Part shown: positions 24,292 to 32,196 of the stretch, piece after piece | How the letters are laid out: each line of letters starts with the position of its first letter | Numbering within the stretch: position 1 is the stretch's first letter | Assembly (NCBI RefSeq): GCF_028289855.1 | Contig: NZ_JAQGKZ010000024.1 | Location: forward strand, 1 to 37,330 | Reading direction: 5' to 3' | DNA: 37,330 bases | DNA from: Sphingomonas bacterium | Lineage (GTDB): Bacteria; Pseudomonadota; Alphaproteobacteria; Sphingomonadales; Sphingomonadaceae | Position numbers and translations under genes: made by a program | Notes under the pieces: model-generated | The model's database searches: none | What the model was told of the DNA's origin: nothing | Seen by the model: the letters and a program-made list of their open reading frames with translations, nothing else

Positions 24292-25201
24292 GGAAATGCG
24301 CGACCATCGCGGCGGCAATCGACAGCGCGATCTCGGCGGGGCCGATCGCGCCGATGTCGAGCCCTGCGGGCGCATCGATCCGGTCGAGGTCGGCGTCGCT
24401 GACGCCCGCCGCCGTCAACCGTTCGCGGCGCGCGGCGTGGCTGCGGCGCGAGCCTAAAGCGGCGACATAGCCGGTCGATGCGGCCAGTGCGGCTTCCAGC
24501 GCGGGATCGTCGATCTTGGTGTCGTGGCTAAGGGTGACGACCGCAGTCGACGGGCCGGGCTTGAATGCCGCGACGGCTTCGTCAGGCCAGCGGTCGTCGA
24601 GCGCGACGCCGGGGAAGCGTTCCTCGGTCAGAAAGCGCGCGCGGGGGTCGATCACCGTGGTGGCGATGCCGAGTTCGCGGGCGAGTCCCGCCAGTGACTG
24701 CGCGATCTGCACCGCGCCGACGATCAGCAAGCGGCGCGGCGGGTCATAGCGGTTGGCGAACCCGGGCAGCGGCGCCGAATCGAGTCCGGACTGACCGGTG
24801 TCGAGATCGGTATAGACTGTAATCGCTTCGCCCCGGTCGCGCGCCTCGGCGATGCGATCGAACAACGACGCATCGAAGCCGGTCGGCGCGACAGGCTGGA
24901 CCATCACCGAAATCTCGCCGCCGCACGGCAAGCCGACTTCCCATGCATCCGCATCGGCGACGCCATATGTTTTGGCGCGCCAGGATAGCTGGTTGTCGAT
25001 CACCTCTGCGGCGGTGGTCAGGATGTCGTTCTCGACACAGCCGCCCGACACGGAGCCTTCGAAGCGGCCGTCCTGATGGACGATCATATGACTTCCGCGC
25101 GGACGCGGTGCGGAACCCCAGGTGCTGACCACGGTGGCGAGTGCGAGCGGCGCACCCTTCCACGCTAGCGCGGCGGCGATGACGGCGTCGTTATCGGCCA
25201 C
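24278..25201 (-). CDS. XdhC family molybdenum-cofactor maturation protein
   Basis: A 307-residue XdhC/CoxI protein, which binds molybdenum cofactor, assists its sulfuration and inserts it into xanthine-oxidase-type apoenzymes. The N-terminal XdhC_CoxI domain shows LATVVSTWGSAPRPRGSHM and the cysteine motif GSVSGGCVENDI. The C-terminal Rossmann-like domain shows RLLIVGAVQIAQSLAGLARE, VIDPRARFLTEERFPG and GYVAALGSRRSHAARRERLT. Two in-frame GTG starts exist. I chose 25201 (MADNDAVIAAAL) because the upstream GTG at 25228 lies inside a repeated intergenic element. It is followed, with overlap, by a MocA-like gene and preceded by the PaoC-like subunit. Confidence 0.9.
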   Translation of the reverse strand: MADNDAVIAAALAWKGAPLALATVVSTWGSAPRPRGSHMIVHQDGRFEGSVSGGCVENDILTTAAEVIDNQLSWRAKTYGVADADAWEVGLPCGGEISVMVQPVAPTGFDASLFDRIAEARDRGEAITVYTDLDTGQSGLDSAPLPGFANRYDPPRRLLIVGAVQIAQSLAGLARELGIATTVIDPRARFLTEERFPGVALDDRWPDEAVAAFKPGPSTAVVTLSHDTKIDDPALEAALAASTGYVAALGSRRSHAARRERLTAAGVSDADLDRIDAPAGLDIGAIGPAEIALSIAAAMVAHFHDRA

Positions 25202-25222
25202 TGTCAGCCACCCACCACCTGC

Positions 25223-25313
25223 CGTCACCCTGAACTTGTTTCAGGGTCCAATTCTGCACTCGCGAGGACAGCGGCTGTTGCACGTTGGACGCTGAAACAA
25301 GTTCAGCACGATG
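25223..25313. repeat. Composite inverted repeat, copy 3
   Basis: Arms 25223-25251 and 25285-25313 (29 nt) are inverted copies with five mismatches. Both contain CTGAACTTGTTTCAG on one strand or the other. Arm 1 folds as CCCTGAA/TTCAGGG, arm 2 as GCTGAA/TTCAGC: the C-G pair at 25229/25245 in arm 1 is replaced by G-C in arm 2, a compensatory double change. It fills the gap between the PaoC-like gene and xdhC, both on the minus strand. Confidence 0.8.
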
Positions 25314-25327
25314 CCGGTCGGAAGGAA

Positions 25328-27529
25328 TCATACCGGCGGCAGCCCCGCGAGCAGCTTGTCGAGCGTGACTGGAAAGTCTCGCACCCTGACCCCGCATGCA
25401 TTGTAGATCGCGTTCGCCATCGCCGCGCCCGCGCCCGAAATTCCCAATTCACCTACTGCCTTCGCGCCGACCGGATTGGCGCTGTCGTCGATTTCCTCGA
25501 GGAAATGACATTCGACCGCCGGAGCATCGGCATTCACCGCGACGTGATATTCGCCGAAATCGGGGTTCACGAACTGGCCGGTGCGGGTGTCGACCACGGC
25601 GTCTTCGGACAGTGCGTAGGCGATCCCCCAGATCATCCCGCCGACCATTTGATTGCGCGCGGTCTTCTCGTTCATCACGCGGCCGACGTCGAACACGCCG
25701 ATCAGGCGGCGGACTCGAACTTCGCCAGTGACCGCGTTTACCGCGACTTCGGCGAATTGCGCGCCGTGGCTGGCCTGGCTGGTACGGCGGCTTTCCTTGC
25801 CCGGCCCCATCTTGCCGGTTGCGACGATCGGCTTGTCGACCAGGTCGGAAATTGACGAAGATCGCGCACCGGCGCCAACCATGCCGTCCTTGAGCACCAG
25901 TTCCTCGGGTGCGGCGTTCATGCGAAGCGCGAGTTCGGCGAGGATGTCCTCGCACGCCAGCGCGACCGCCGATCCGGATGACCCCGCGCCGAACGACCCG
26001 CCCGACCCGGCGCTGGCCGGGTAATCGGTATCCCCAAGCCGCACGTCGATCGCCGATACCGGCAGCCCGAGCATTTCGCCCGCGACCTGCGCCAGGATCG
26101 TGTAGGTGCCGGTGCCGATATCGGTCATGTCGGTTTCGATCACCGCGCGGCCCTCGGGCGACAGCGTGACGCGTGCCTCCGAATTAACGGTGAAATTGCC
26201 GCGCAATGCCGCCGCCATGCCCATCCCGACCAGCCATTCGCCGTCGCGCACCGATCCCGGTGTCGGGTCGCGCTGGTCCCATCCAAATCGCTTGGCGCCT
26301 TCGTCATAACATCGCGTCATCAATCGGGTGGAGAACGGCTTGCCGGTGGTCGGATCAGCCTCGGGCTCGTTGCGCTTGCGCAGTTCGACCGGGTCGAGCC
26401 CGAGTTGCTCGGCCAGTTCGTCCATCGCGCATTCGACTGCGAAGGTGCCGACCGCCTCGCCGGGCGCACGCACCGCGCCGCTGGACGGCAGATCGACGCG
26501 CGTGACGGCGGTGGTGAACTTGCGATTTTCGGCGGCATAGAGCGGCAGCGTGCCGAACGGAACGGGCTCGAGAAAGCCCTTGCCGTCCTTCTGCGAACTG
26601 ATGCTTTCGTGCGCGAAGGCGCTGATCCGCCCATCGTTGTCACAACCGATGCGGACGCGCTGCACGGTGTCGCCGCGGTGGTGGACGAGCGCCGCGGTCT
26701 GGCGGCGCGGGAGCGCAATCTTGACCGGCCGGCCCAGATCGCGCGCGGCCACGGCGGCCATCACCGTTTCTGGCCCGACTCCGGTCTTCCCGCCGAACCC
26801 GCCGCCGACATATGGCGCGAGAATGCGCACCTTGGCCGGTTTGATCCCCAAGGCCTTGGCGACCGTCGTCTTCGCCGAGTCAAGCACTTGGAGCGACGCG
26901 CGCAGCATCAGCGTATCGCCTTCCCACCACGCGGTTGCGGCATGCGGCTCGAGCGCAGCGGGGAAATGCGGCGGGGTGGTGTAGGTCCGGTCGAACTTGA
27001 TCTCGGCGGCCGCGATCGCGGCATCGACATCGCCCTTCACGATCACGGGCAAGAACCCGATCTTGTGATCTTCGATCACCGGTTGTACGCGCGGGTCGTA
27101 ACGCCCTTCGCGCTTTTCGTACGTCACCACGACCGCCAGCGCGGCGGCACGCGCCGCTTCCAGCGTCTCGGCGACGACGAGCCCGACCGGCTGACCGAAA
27201 TGGTCGATCTCCTTGGTCCAGCCCGGCATCGGCTCCTGCGAGCTGCCGCCGCTCGACACGAATTGCTCATGGTCGGTGACGATCGCGACAACGCCCGCCA
27301 TTGCTTCCGCCGCGCCGGTATTGATCGCCGTCACGGTCCCGCAGCCGATCGTCGCGCCGATCACTTGGGCGTACAGCGTCCCGTCGGGCGCGCCCTCGAC
27401 GGCGTATTGCGCGGTGCCGGTGACCTTGAGCGGCCCCTCATAACGATCGACCGGCTTGCCGATCAGGCCTTGCCGACCGTTGTCGAGACCGGCGGGACGA
27501 TACGGCGCGTCCATCACGATGTCGTTCAC
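25328..27529 (-). CDS. Xanthine dehydrogenase family molybdenum-binding subunit, PaoC-like
   Basis: A 733-residue large subunit of the xanthine oxidase family (aldehyde oxidoreductase YagR/PaoC type). Marks in order: IGKPVDRYEGPLKVTGTAQY, the substrate-channel EPHAATAWWEGDTL, VGGGFGGKTG, the cofactor loops SGAVRAPGEA, ETDMTDIGTGTYTILAQ and GGSFGAGSSGSAV, and the catalytic Glu in AVGELGISGAGAAMANAIYN. It would oxidise an aldehyde or heterocycle using a molybdopterin cytosine dinucleotide. I chose the GTG at 27529 because GGGAGG lies seven bases upstream. No Tat signal is visible. The usual 2Fe-2S and FAD subunits are not adjacent: a GDPD gene is divergent upstream. xdhC and a MocA-like gene follow. 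Confidence 0.92.
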   Translation of the reverse strand: MNDIVMDAPYRPAGLDNGRQGLIGKPVDRYEGPLKVTGTAQYAVEGAPDGTLYAQVIGATIGCGTVTAINTGAAEAMAGVVAIVTDHEQFVSSGGSSQEPMPGWTKEIDHFGQPVGLVVAETLEAARAAALAVVVTYEKREGRYDPRVQPVIEDHKIGFLPVIVKGDVDAAIAAAEIKFDRTYTTPPHFPAALEPHAATAWWEGDTLMLRASLQVLDSAKTTVAKALGIKPAKVRILAPYVGGGFGGKTGVGPETVMAAVAARDLGRPVKIALPRRQTAALVHHRGDTVQRVRIGCDNDGRISAFAHESISSQKDGKGFLEPVPFGTLPLYAAENRKFTTAVTRVDLPSSGAVRAPGEAVGTFAVECAMDELAEQLGLDPVELRKRNEPEADPTTGKPFSTRLMTRCYDEGAKRFGWDQRDPTPGSVRDGEWLVGMGMAAALRGNFTVNSEARVTLSPEGRAVIETDMTDIGTGTYTILAQVAGEMLGLPVSAIDVRLGDTDYPASAGSGGSFGAGSSGSAVALACEDILAELALRMNAAPEELVLKDGMVGAGARSSSISDLVDKPIVATGKMGPGKESRRTSQASHGAQFAEVAVNAVTGEVRVRRLIGVFDVGRVMNEKTARNQMVGGMIWGIAYALSEDAVVDTRTGQFVNPDFGEYHVAVNADAPAVECHFLEEIDDSANPVGAKAVGELGISGAGAAMANAIYNACGVRVRDFPVTLDKLLAGLPPV

Positions 27530-27586
27530 GATGTCGCCTCCCGTGCTATGCGGCGTCAACAGCCCTAGCCCGGAATCGGTCCGCAT

Positions 27587-28666
27587 ATGAAACTTTTCAA
27601 GAGGCTCCTCGCCGCAAGCCTTGTCGTCGCACTGGCATCGCCGCTCGCGGGCGCGCAGAGTGGACGCATGGCATCGCTGTCAGCGCCCATCGTCATCGGC
27701 CATCGCGGCGCGTCGGGCGAACGCCCCGAACACACGCTGGCGAGCTACGAGCTGGCGATCGACGAGGGCGCCGATTTCATCGAGCCCGACCTGGTGCTGA
27801 CCAAGGACAACGTCTTCGTCGCGCGGCACGAGAACGACATCACAGGCACGACCGACGTGGGCGCGCACCCGGAGTTCGCCGCGCGTAAGACCACCAAGAC
27901 GATCGACGGACGGAGCCATACCGGCTGGTTCACCGAGGATTTCACGCTCGCCGAACTCAAGACGCTGCGTGCCAAGGAGCGCCTGCCGCAACTTCGCCCG
28001 GCCAACGCCAAATATGACGGGCAATTCACCATCCCGACGCTCGCCGAGGTAATCGCGCTGGCGAAGAAGCGCTCGAAGGAATTGGGGCGGACGATCGGCA
28101 TCTATCCCGAAACCAAGCACCCCAGCTATTTCGCGTCGATCGGTTTGCCGATGGAACGCCATCTGGTCGCCGAATTGAAAGCGGCGGGTTGGGATAGCGC
28201 GACCGCGCCGGTGTTCATCCAGAGCTTCGAAGTGAACAACCTCAAGCTGCTCCACACGCTGACCAGGATCCGCCTGATCCAGTTGATGGACGGCAGTGGT
28301 GGCCCCGCCGACAACGCGACGCCGAGCTATGCCGCGATGATCACGCCCGCTGGCTTGAAGGCGGTCGCAGCGTACGCTTGGGGGATCGGGCCCAACAAGG
28401 ACATGGTCGACAAGGGCGAGGGCACGCCGACCACGCTCGTCGCCGACGCGCACAAAGCGGGGTTGCGCGTCCACGTCTGGACTTTCCGCGCGGAGAATTT
28501 CTTCCTGCCCACCAGCCTGAAGGTCGGCACCGATCCGATCGCGCGCGGCAACGTCGCCGAGGCGATCCGGCGCCAGCTTGCGACGGGCATTGATGGATTT
28601 TTCACCGATTTTCCGTTAATTGGCGTGACAGCGCGGAATGCCTATCGGACATCCGCCGCCAAATAG
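27587..28666 (+). CDS. Periplasmic glycerophosphodiester phosphodiesterase, GlpQ-like
   Basis: A 359-residue exported TIM-barrel enzyme that cleaves glycerophosphodiesters to glycerol-3-phosphate and an alcohol. The signal peptide is KRLLAASLVVALASPLAGAQ. Catalytic features: VIGHRGASGERPEHTLASYE (the HR general acid/base segment), then FIEPDLVLTKDN with the metal Glu and Asp, then VARHENDI with the second His. YPETKHPSYF, VHVWTFRAEN and GIDGFFTDFP complete the family pattern. The length fits the GlpQ (periplasmic) rather than the shorter UgpQ group. It is divergent from the PaoC-like gene by 57 bp. The Shine-Dalgarno is weak. A small lipoprotein gene follows after 11 bases. Confidence 0.93.
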   Translation: MKLFKRLLAASLVVALASPLAGAQSGRMASLSAPIVIGHRGASGERPEHTLASYELAIDEGADFIEPDLVLTKDNVFVARHENDITGTTDVGAHPEFAARKTTKTIDGRSHTGWFTEDFTLAELKTLRAKERLPQLRPANAKYDGQFTIPTLAEVIALAKKRSKELGRTIGIYPETKHPSYFASIGLPMERHLVAELKAAGWDSATAPVFIQSFEVNNLKLLHTLTRIRLIQLMDGSGGPADNATPSYAAMITPAGLKAVAAYAWGIGPNKDMVDKGEGTPTTLVADAHKAGLRVHVWTFRAENFFLPTSLKVGTDPIARGNVAEAIRRQLATGIDGFFTDFPLIGVTARNAYRTSAAK

Positions 28667-28677
28667 ATCGGATATGT

Positions 28678-28971
28678 ATGCGGAAATTGCTCATCGCCGC
28701 GGCGGTCCTGCCGCTTCTGACCGGGGGCTGTCTCAGCACCGTCGGCAGCATCGTCACCGCGCCGGTCAAGGTCGTGAGCAAGGGGGTCGACTGGACCACC
28801 ACCAGCCAATCCGAGGCCGACCGAAACTACGGCAAGAAGATGCGCAAGGCCGAAGCGCGCGAAGGCCGCGAGCGCAAGGCGCACGACAAAGCGTGCCGCG
28901 AGGATCCTGCCAATTGCGGGCCGTACACCGGCTTTCGCGCGCATCCCGGTGAACCCGAGCCGGTCGATTGA
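28678..28971 (+). CDS. Small predicted lipoprotein
   Basis: A 97-residue protein with a lipoprotein signal (RKLLIAAAVLPLLTGGC, lipobox LTGGC, Cys at 18). The next residues (LSTVGSIVTAPVKVVSKGVD) are amphipathic. The C-terminal half is very charged (KKMRKAEAREGRERKAHDKA) and ends with two cysteines around EDPANC and a Pro-rich tail. Probably anchored in the outer or inner membrane, facing the periplasm. Function unknown. It is likely cotranscribed with the GDPD gene (11-bp gap). A composite inverted repeat starts nine bases after the stop. Confidence 0.8.
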   Translation: MRKLLIAAAVLPLLTGGCLSTVGSIVTAPVKVVSKGVDWTTTSQSEADRNYGKKMRKAEAREGRERKAHDKACREDPANCGPYTGFRAHPGEPEPVD

Positions 28972-28979
28972 CCAGTGCT

Positions 28980-29048
28980 GTTCCCCGGCGAAGGCCGGGG
29001 CCCAGTCGCGAGCCGCCCGATGCTGGACCCCGGACTTCGCCGGGGAAC
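28980..29048. repeat. Composite inverted repeat, copy 4
   Basis: Arms 28980-29005 and 29023-29048 (26 nt) are inverted copies with two mismatches (28994 and 29001). Arm 1 folds as CCCCGGC/GCCGGGG (28983-28989, 28994-29000), arm 2 as CCCCGG/CCGGGG (29028-29033, 29040-29045). The tip of arm 2 is ACTTCG, close to the tips in the other three copies. It separates the convergent lipoprotein and hydrolase genes. Confidence 0.8.
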
Positions 29049-29052
29049 GCTA

Positions 29053-29772
29053 TCAATTCCCGCCCAGCACCTCGGCGATCGCGCGGAGCGTCGCGGGGTG
29101 CATCTGCACGCCCATATGACTGCTGACGATCTCGATCGATCGCACATGGTCGTCGTGACAGATCGCGCCGTTGACGAGGCCGTCGCTCGCGCTCCAGATC
29201 GCGGTGGCCGGCACCGGTAGCGGCGCGGCGATCTCCTCTCGCCGCGCGATCACGCTCTCGCTGTCGATCTTCTCGCCCGACAGCAGCTCGAACATGCGCC
29301 AGACGTTGGTCGCGCGCGGATCGCCGGCGAAGGGCGAGCTGACGGTGATGACCTCGCGTACCAAAGCGGGCTCGCGATGCGCCGCGAACCGCGCGATGAT
29401 CCCGCCCAGACTCACGCCGATCAGCGTCACCGGCTCGCCGGCATCGTCGTGATACGCGCGTAGCCGGTCGAGCAGTTTCTCGCCCTCGCCGCCGATCGTC
29501 CGCGAGCCGGCATTGCGCCCCAATTTCCACCCTTCGACGCGGTAGCTGAGCGCGGTCAGGTAGCGCTTCATGACGATGTTCGACCGGTCGGTGTTGACCA
29601 GCCCGGGGAGCAGCATGATCGGGCGACCGTCTCCCGGCGGCGCCTTCATCAGTTCGGGCCATGCTTTGGGAATGCTCGCAATGGTGCCGATCATGCGCGG
29701 CAGCTCTGCTGCCCATTGCGCCTTGGAGGGTGGGTGCGGAACGCTCGCGTCTGCTGAGATTTCTTTCGTCAT
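29053..29772 (-). CDS. Alpha/beta hydrolase, lipase-like
   Basis: A 239-residue cytoplasmic alpha/beta hydrolase. The oxyanion strand is PIMLLPGLVNTDRSN, the nucleophile elbow GVSLGGIIARFAAH, the likely acid Asp in WSASDGLVNG and the likely His in SSHMGVQMHPATLRA. Substrate unknown; esterase or lipase activity is the default guess. No signal peptide is seen: the N-terminus (MTKEISADASVPHPP) is polar. The ATG at 29772 was chosen because the longer open frame upstream is antisense to phhA. It is divergent from phhA with only 23 bp between starts, so promoters must overlap the coding regions. Confidence 0.82.
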   Translation of the reverse strand: MTKEISADASVPHPPSKAQWAAELPRMIGTIASIPKAWPELMKAPPGDGRPIMLLPGLVNTDRSNIVMKRYLTALSYRVEGWKLGRNAGSRTIGGEGEKLLDRLRAYHDDAGEPVTLIGVSLGGIIARFAAHREPALVREVITVSSPFAGDPRATNVWRMFELLSGEKIDSESVIARREEIAAPLPVPATAIWSASDGLVNGAICHDDHVRSIEIVSSHMGVQMHPATLRAIAEVLGGN

Positions 29773-29795
29773 CGCACCCGTGATAGATTGTTCCG

Positions 29796-30662
29796 ATGGA
29801 AGCTGAAACGCACGTTCTCGATTCTCTGCCCCCCGGCGCGTCCGCCGACTGGACCGTGCCGCAGGACTGGACGCATTACACGCCTGAGGAGCACGCGACG
29901 TGGGACACTTTGTTCGCGCGCCAGGCCAAATTACTCCCCGGCCGCGCATCCGAGGCCTATCTGCGCGGGCTCGATGTGCTCAAACTGTCCAAGCCCGGCA
30001 TTCCCGATTTCGCTGAATTGTCCGATCGGCTGACGAAGCTGACCGGATGGCAAGTCGTCGCGGTGCCCGGACTCGTGCCCGACGACGTGTTCTTCGACCA
30101 TATGGCCAACCGCCGCTTCGTCGCGGGCAATTTCATCCGCCGGCCCGACCAGCTCGATTACCTCCAGGAACCCGACGTCTTTCACGATGTGTTCGGTCAC
30201 GTGCCGATGCTCGCCGACCCGGTGTTCGCCGACTATCTCGAAGCGTACGGCAAGGGCGGCCAGCGCGCGATGGGGATGGACGCGCTCAAATATCTGGGTC
30301 GGTTGTATTGGTATACGGTCGAGTTCGGGCTGATCGCCGAACCCGAAGGCTTGCGGATTTACGGATCCGGCATCGTGTCGAGCTATTCCGAAAGCCAGTT
30401 CGCACTCGACGATCCCAGCCCTAACCGGATCGGCTTCGACCTCGCGCGGGTGATGCGCACCGAATACCGGATCGACGATTTCCAACAGAACTATTTCGTC
30501 ATTCCGAGTTTCGATGAGTTGCTGAGGGTGACTGTCGAAACCGACTTCGCGCCGCTATACGAACAATTGAAGGCGCAGCCCGACATCGCCGTCGCTGAGA
30601 TTGTCCCGAGCGATACAGTATTGACGTGCGGCACGCAGCAATATGCCCGGTCGCGCGGCTGA
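29796..30662 (+). CDS. phhA: Phenylalanine 4-monooxygenase
   Basis: A 288-residue iron- and pterin-dependent hydroxylase that turns phenylalanine into tyrosine. The iron site is readable: FHDVFGHVPML gives His 130 and His 135, and YWYTVEFGLI gives the Glu near 176. GWQVVAVPGLVPDDVFFDHM and YGSGIVSSYSES are typical of the bacterial monomeric enzyme, and there is no N-terminal ACT domain. The C-terminal tail (CGTQQYARSRG) is short. The pterin recycling enzyme PhhB and the regulator usually found nearby are not in the window. It is divergent from the hydrolase gene and followed by an M15-like peptidase gene. Confidence 0.96.
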   Translation: MEAETHVLDSLPPGASADWTVPQDWTHYTPEEHATWDTLFARQAKLLPGRASEAYLRGLDVLKLSKPGIPDFAELSDRLTKLTGWQVVAVPGLVPDDVFFDHMANRRFVAGNFIRRPDQLDYLQEPDVFHDVFGHVPMLADPVFADYLEAYGKGGQRAMGMDALKYLGRLYWYTVEFGLIAEPEGLRIYGSGIVSSYSESQFALDDPSPNRIGFDLARVMRTEYRIDDFQQNYFVIPSFDELLRVTVETDFAPLYEQLKAQPDIAVAEIVPSDTVLTCGTQQYARSRG

Positions 30663-30727
30663 TTACGCTCGACTCTACTCCTCCCGGCTGGCAAGTTCAT
30701 GACAATCTAGACCGAGGGGATGCGGTG

Positions 30728-31183
30728 ATGGGTGTCGAAGAACTTAACCTGATCGAGCCGGCGCTATCCGGCGCCCGCCACTTAAAGGCGCAATTCCCTC
30801 ATATCATCTTTACCAGCGGTGCGCGGTCGGTCGTCGATCAGGCGCGGGCGATGGCGCAGAACATCGCGCAGGACCGTCATGGCTACCTTCGCGTTTACAA
30901 GGCGCGAGCGGAGGCCAATGAGCTTCAGGCGTGGGTCGATGCCCATCCCGCCGCGACTAGCGTGGCCGCGATCCAGGCGGGACTGCTGAGCGTGATGAAC
31001 GCGTGGCCGGCTGCACGGCAGATGAAGCTTTCGAGCCACCTTGGCGGACTGGCGTTCGACGTTCAGCCGCTGCCCGATGGCCCGGCCGCCACTGCGATCA
31101 AGGCGGCGATCCGGGCGTTGCCCCACTGCACGTTTCTGGAACGGGAAGGCAAATTGACACGCTGGCATGCGCAGTTCGCCTGA
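30728..31183 (+). CDS. M15-like D-Ala-D-Ala/L-Ala-D-Glu peptidase, compact
   Basis: A 151-residue protein with the M15 (VanY/endolysin) metal pattern: IIFTSGARSVVDQARAMAQN (the usual SG-x-R-S-x-x-x-Q entry), then SSHLGGLAFDVQP, which matches S-x-H-x-x-G-x-A-x-D and gives two zinc ligands, and a C-terminal LTRWHAQFA giving the third His. The Glu normally just before the W-H is a Thr here, so activity is uncertain. No signal peptide is visible, as in phage endolysins; the size also fits them. GAGGGG precedes the ATG at 30728 by eight bases. No other phage gene is nearby. It could be a captured endolysin domain or a regulator of unusual type. Confidence 0.6.
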   Translation: MGVEELNLIEPALSGARHLKAQFPHIIFTSGARSVVDQARAMAQNIAQDRHGYLRVYKARAEANELQAWVDAHPAATSVAAIQAGLLSVMNAWPAARQMKLSSHLGGLAFDVQPLPDGPAATAIKAAIRALPHCTFLEREGKLTRWHAQFA

Positions 31184-31248
31184 CCGTCCCGATTTTCACG
31201 CGATCCGCTCCACGAGGAAAGTAGCTGGCGCATCGCAGCCGCGATCGC

Positions 31249-32196
31249 CTAGAGGTCGAGCGCCCAGCCGTCGCGGCCCTTGGGATCGAAGGGCTTGGTC
31301 GGAACGTAACGTTCGGCGCCCGCGGCGAGCGTGAGGATCGTCCAGTCGCCGCGAACCTCGGCCGCGATTAATTTACAGCCGCATGTCGTATAGGCATCGA
31401 CCACCTGACCGCGCTGCGTATCGAGCAACCCGGCGAGCAGGATCGTCGCTTCGGGCGCGGCGATCGAGGCGAGTTCGGGCGCCATCGACACGAGCGGTCC
31501 CGCCAGCACGTTCGCGATCACGAGGTCGTAGGGCGCGCGCGCCGTGATCGCGGGATCGAGCGCACCGTCGGCGACGATCAGCTCGATGTCCGCGACCTGG
31601 TTGGCCGTCATGTTCGCGCGCGTCACTTCGACCGCGGCGGGGTCGATATCGGTCGCGACGATCCGCGCGCCCGGCCATAAATGCTGCGCCGCGAAGGCAA
31701 GCAGCCCGGTGCCGGTGCCGATGTCGATGATGGCGGAAAATGCCGTGCCCGCCATCGCGTCGAGCGCTTTCAGACAGCCCGAGGTCGTCGCGTGATGCCC
31801 GGTGCCGAACGCGCGGCCGGCGTCGATCAGGAACGCGCGACCGCCGGGGGGTGCAACGATCGGATGTGCGCTGGTGTGGACGACAAAGCGCCCCTCGGCG
31901 ATCGGCTCGAGTCCGGCCTGGCTCATCGCGACCCAATCCTCGGGCGTGAGTGCCTCGACGACCGGATCGACCCGGGCGGCGCTCGGCACCAGCGCGCGCA
32001 ACGTGGCGATCATAGCCGGGTCAGGCTGGCTTTCCGTATAGGCATCGAGCCGCCAACGCTCGACATCGTCCTCGATCTCTTCGGTCGTCATCAGCACCGC
32101 GTCGATGTCGATCTCGCCCGCGTCGATCGCCTCGGCCTCGGCGCGGGTGCAGGGAAAGCTGGTCTTCCAGCTGTCGATCAGCGCGTCAGCGGACAT
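31249..32196 (-). CDS. prmA: Ribosomal protein L11 methyltransferase
   Basis: A 315-residue SAM-dependent enzyme that trimethylates ribosomal protein L11. The N-terminal substrate-recognition region is degenerate, as usual (residues 1-110). The methyltransferase part has DAGRAFGTGHHATTSGCLKA, SAM motif I in IIDIGTGTGLLAFAA, ATDIDPAAVEVTRANM and the YDLVIANVLAGPL motif. The ATG at 32196 lies 11 bases inside the end of the SDR gene, so the two are translationally coupled. No terminator is obvious between its stop and the convergent M15-like gene. Confidence 0.93.
   Translation of the reverse strand: MSADALIDSWKTSFPCTRAEAEAIDAGEIDIDAVLMTTEEIEDDVERWRLDAYTESQPDPAMIATLRALVPSAARVDPVVEALTPEDWVAMSQAGLEPIAEGRFVVHTSAHPIVAPPGGRAFLIDAGRAFGTGHHATTSGCLKALDAMAGTAFSAIIDIGTGTGLLAFAAQHLWPGARIVATDIDPAAVEVTRANMTANQVADIELIVADGALDPAITARAPYDLVIANVLAGPLVSMAPELASIAAPEATILLAGLLDTQRGQVVDAYTTCGCKLIAAEVRGDWTILTLAAGAERYVPTKPFDPKGRDGWALDL

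Noticed and set aside
25202..25228. Upstream GTG start for xdhC at 25228
   Set aside because: It lies within the arm of an intergenic composite repeat, and the nine added residues do not fit homologues. The GTG at 25201 does.
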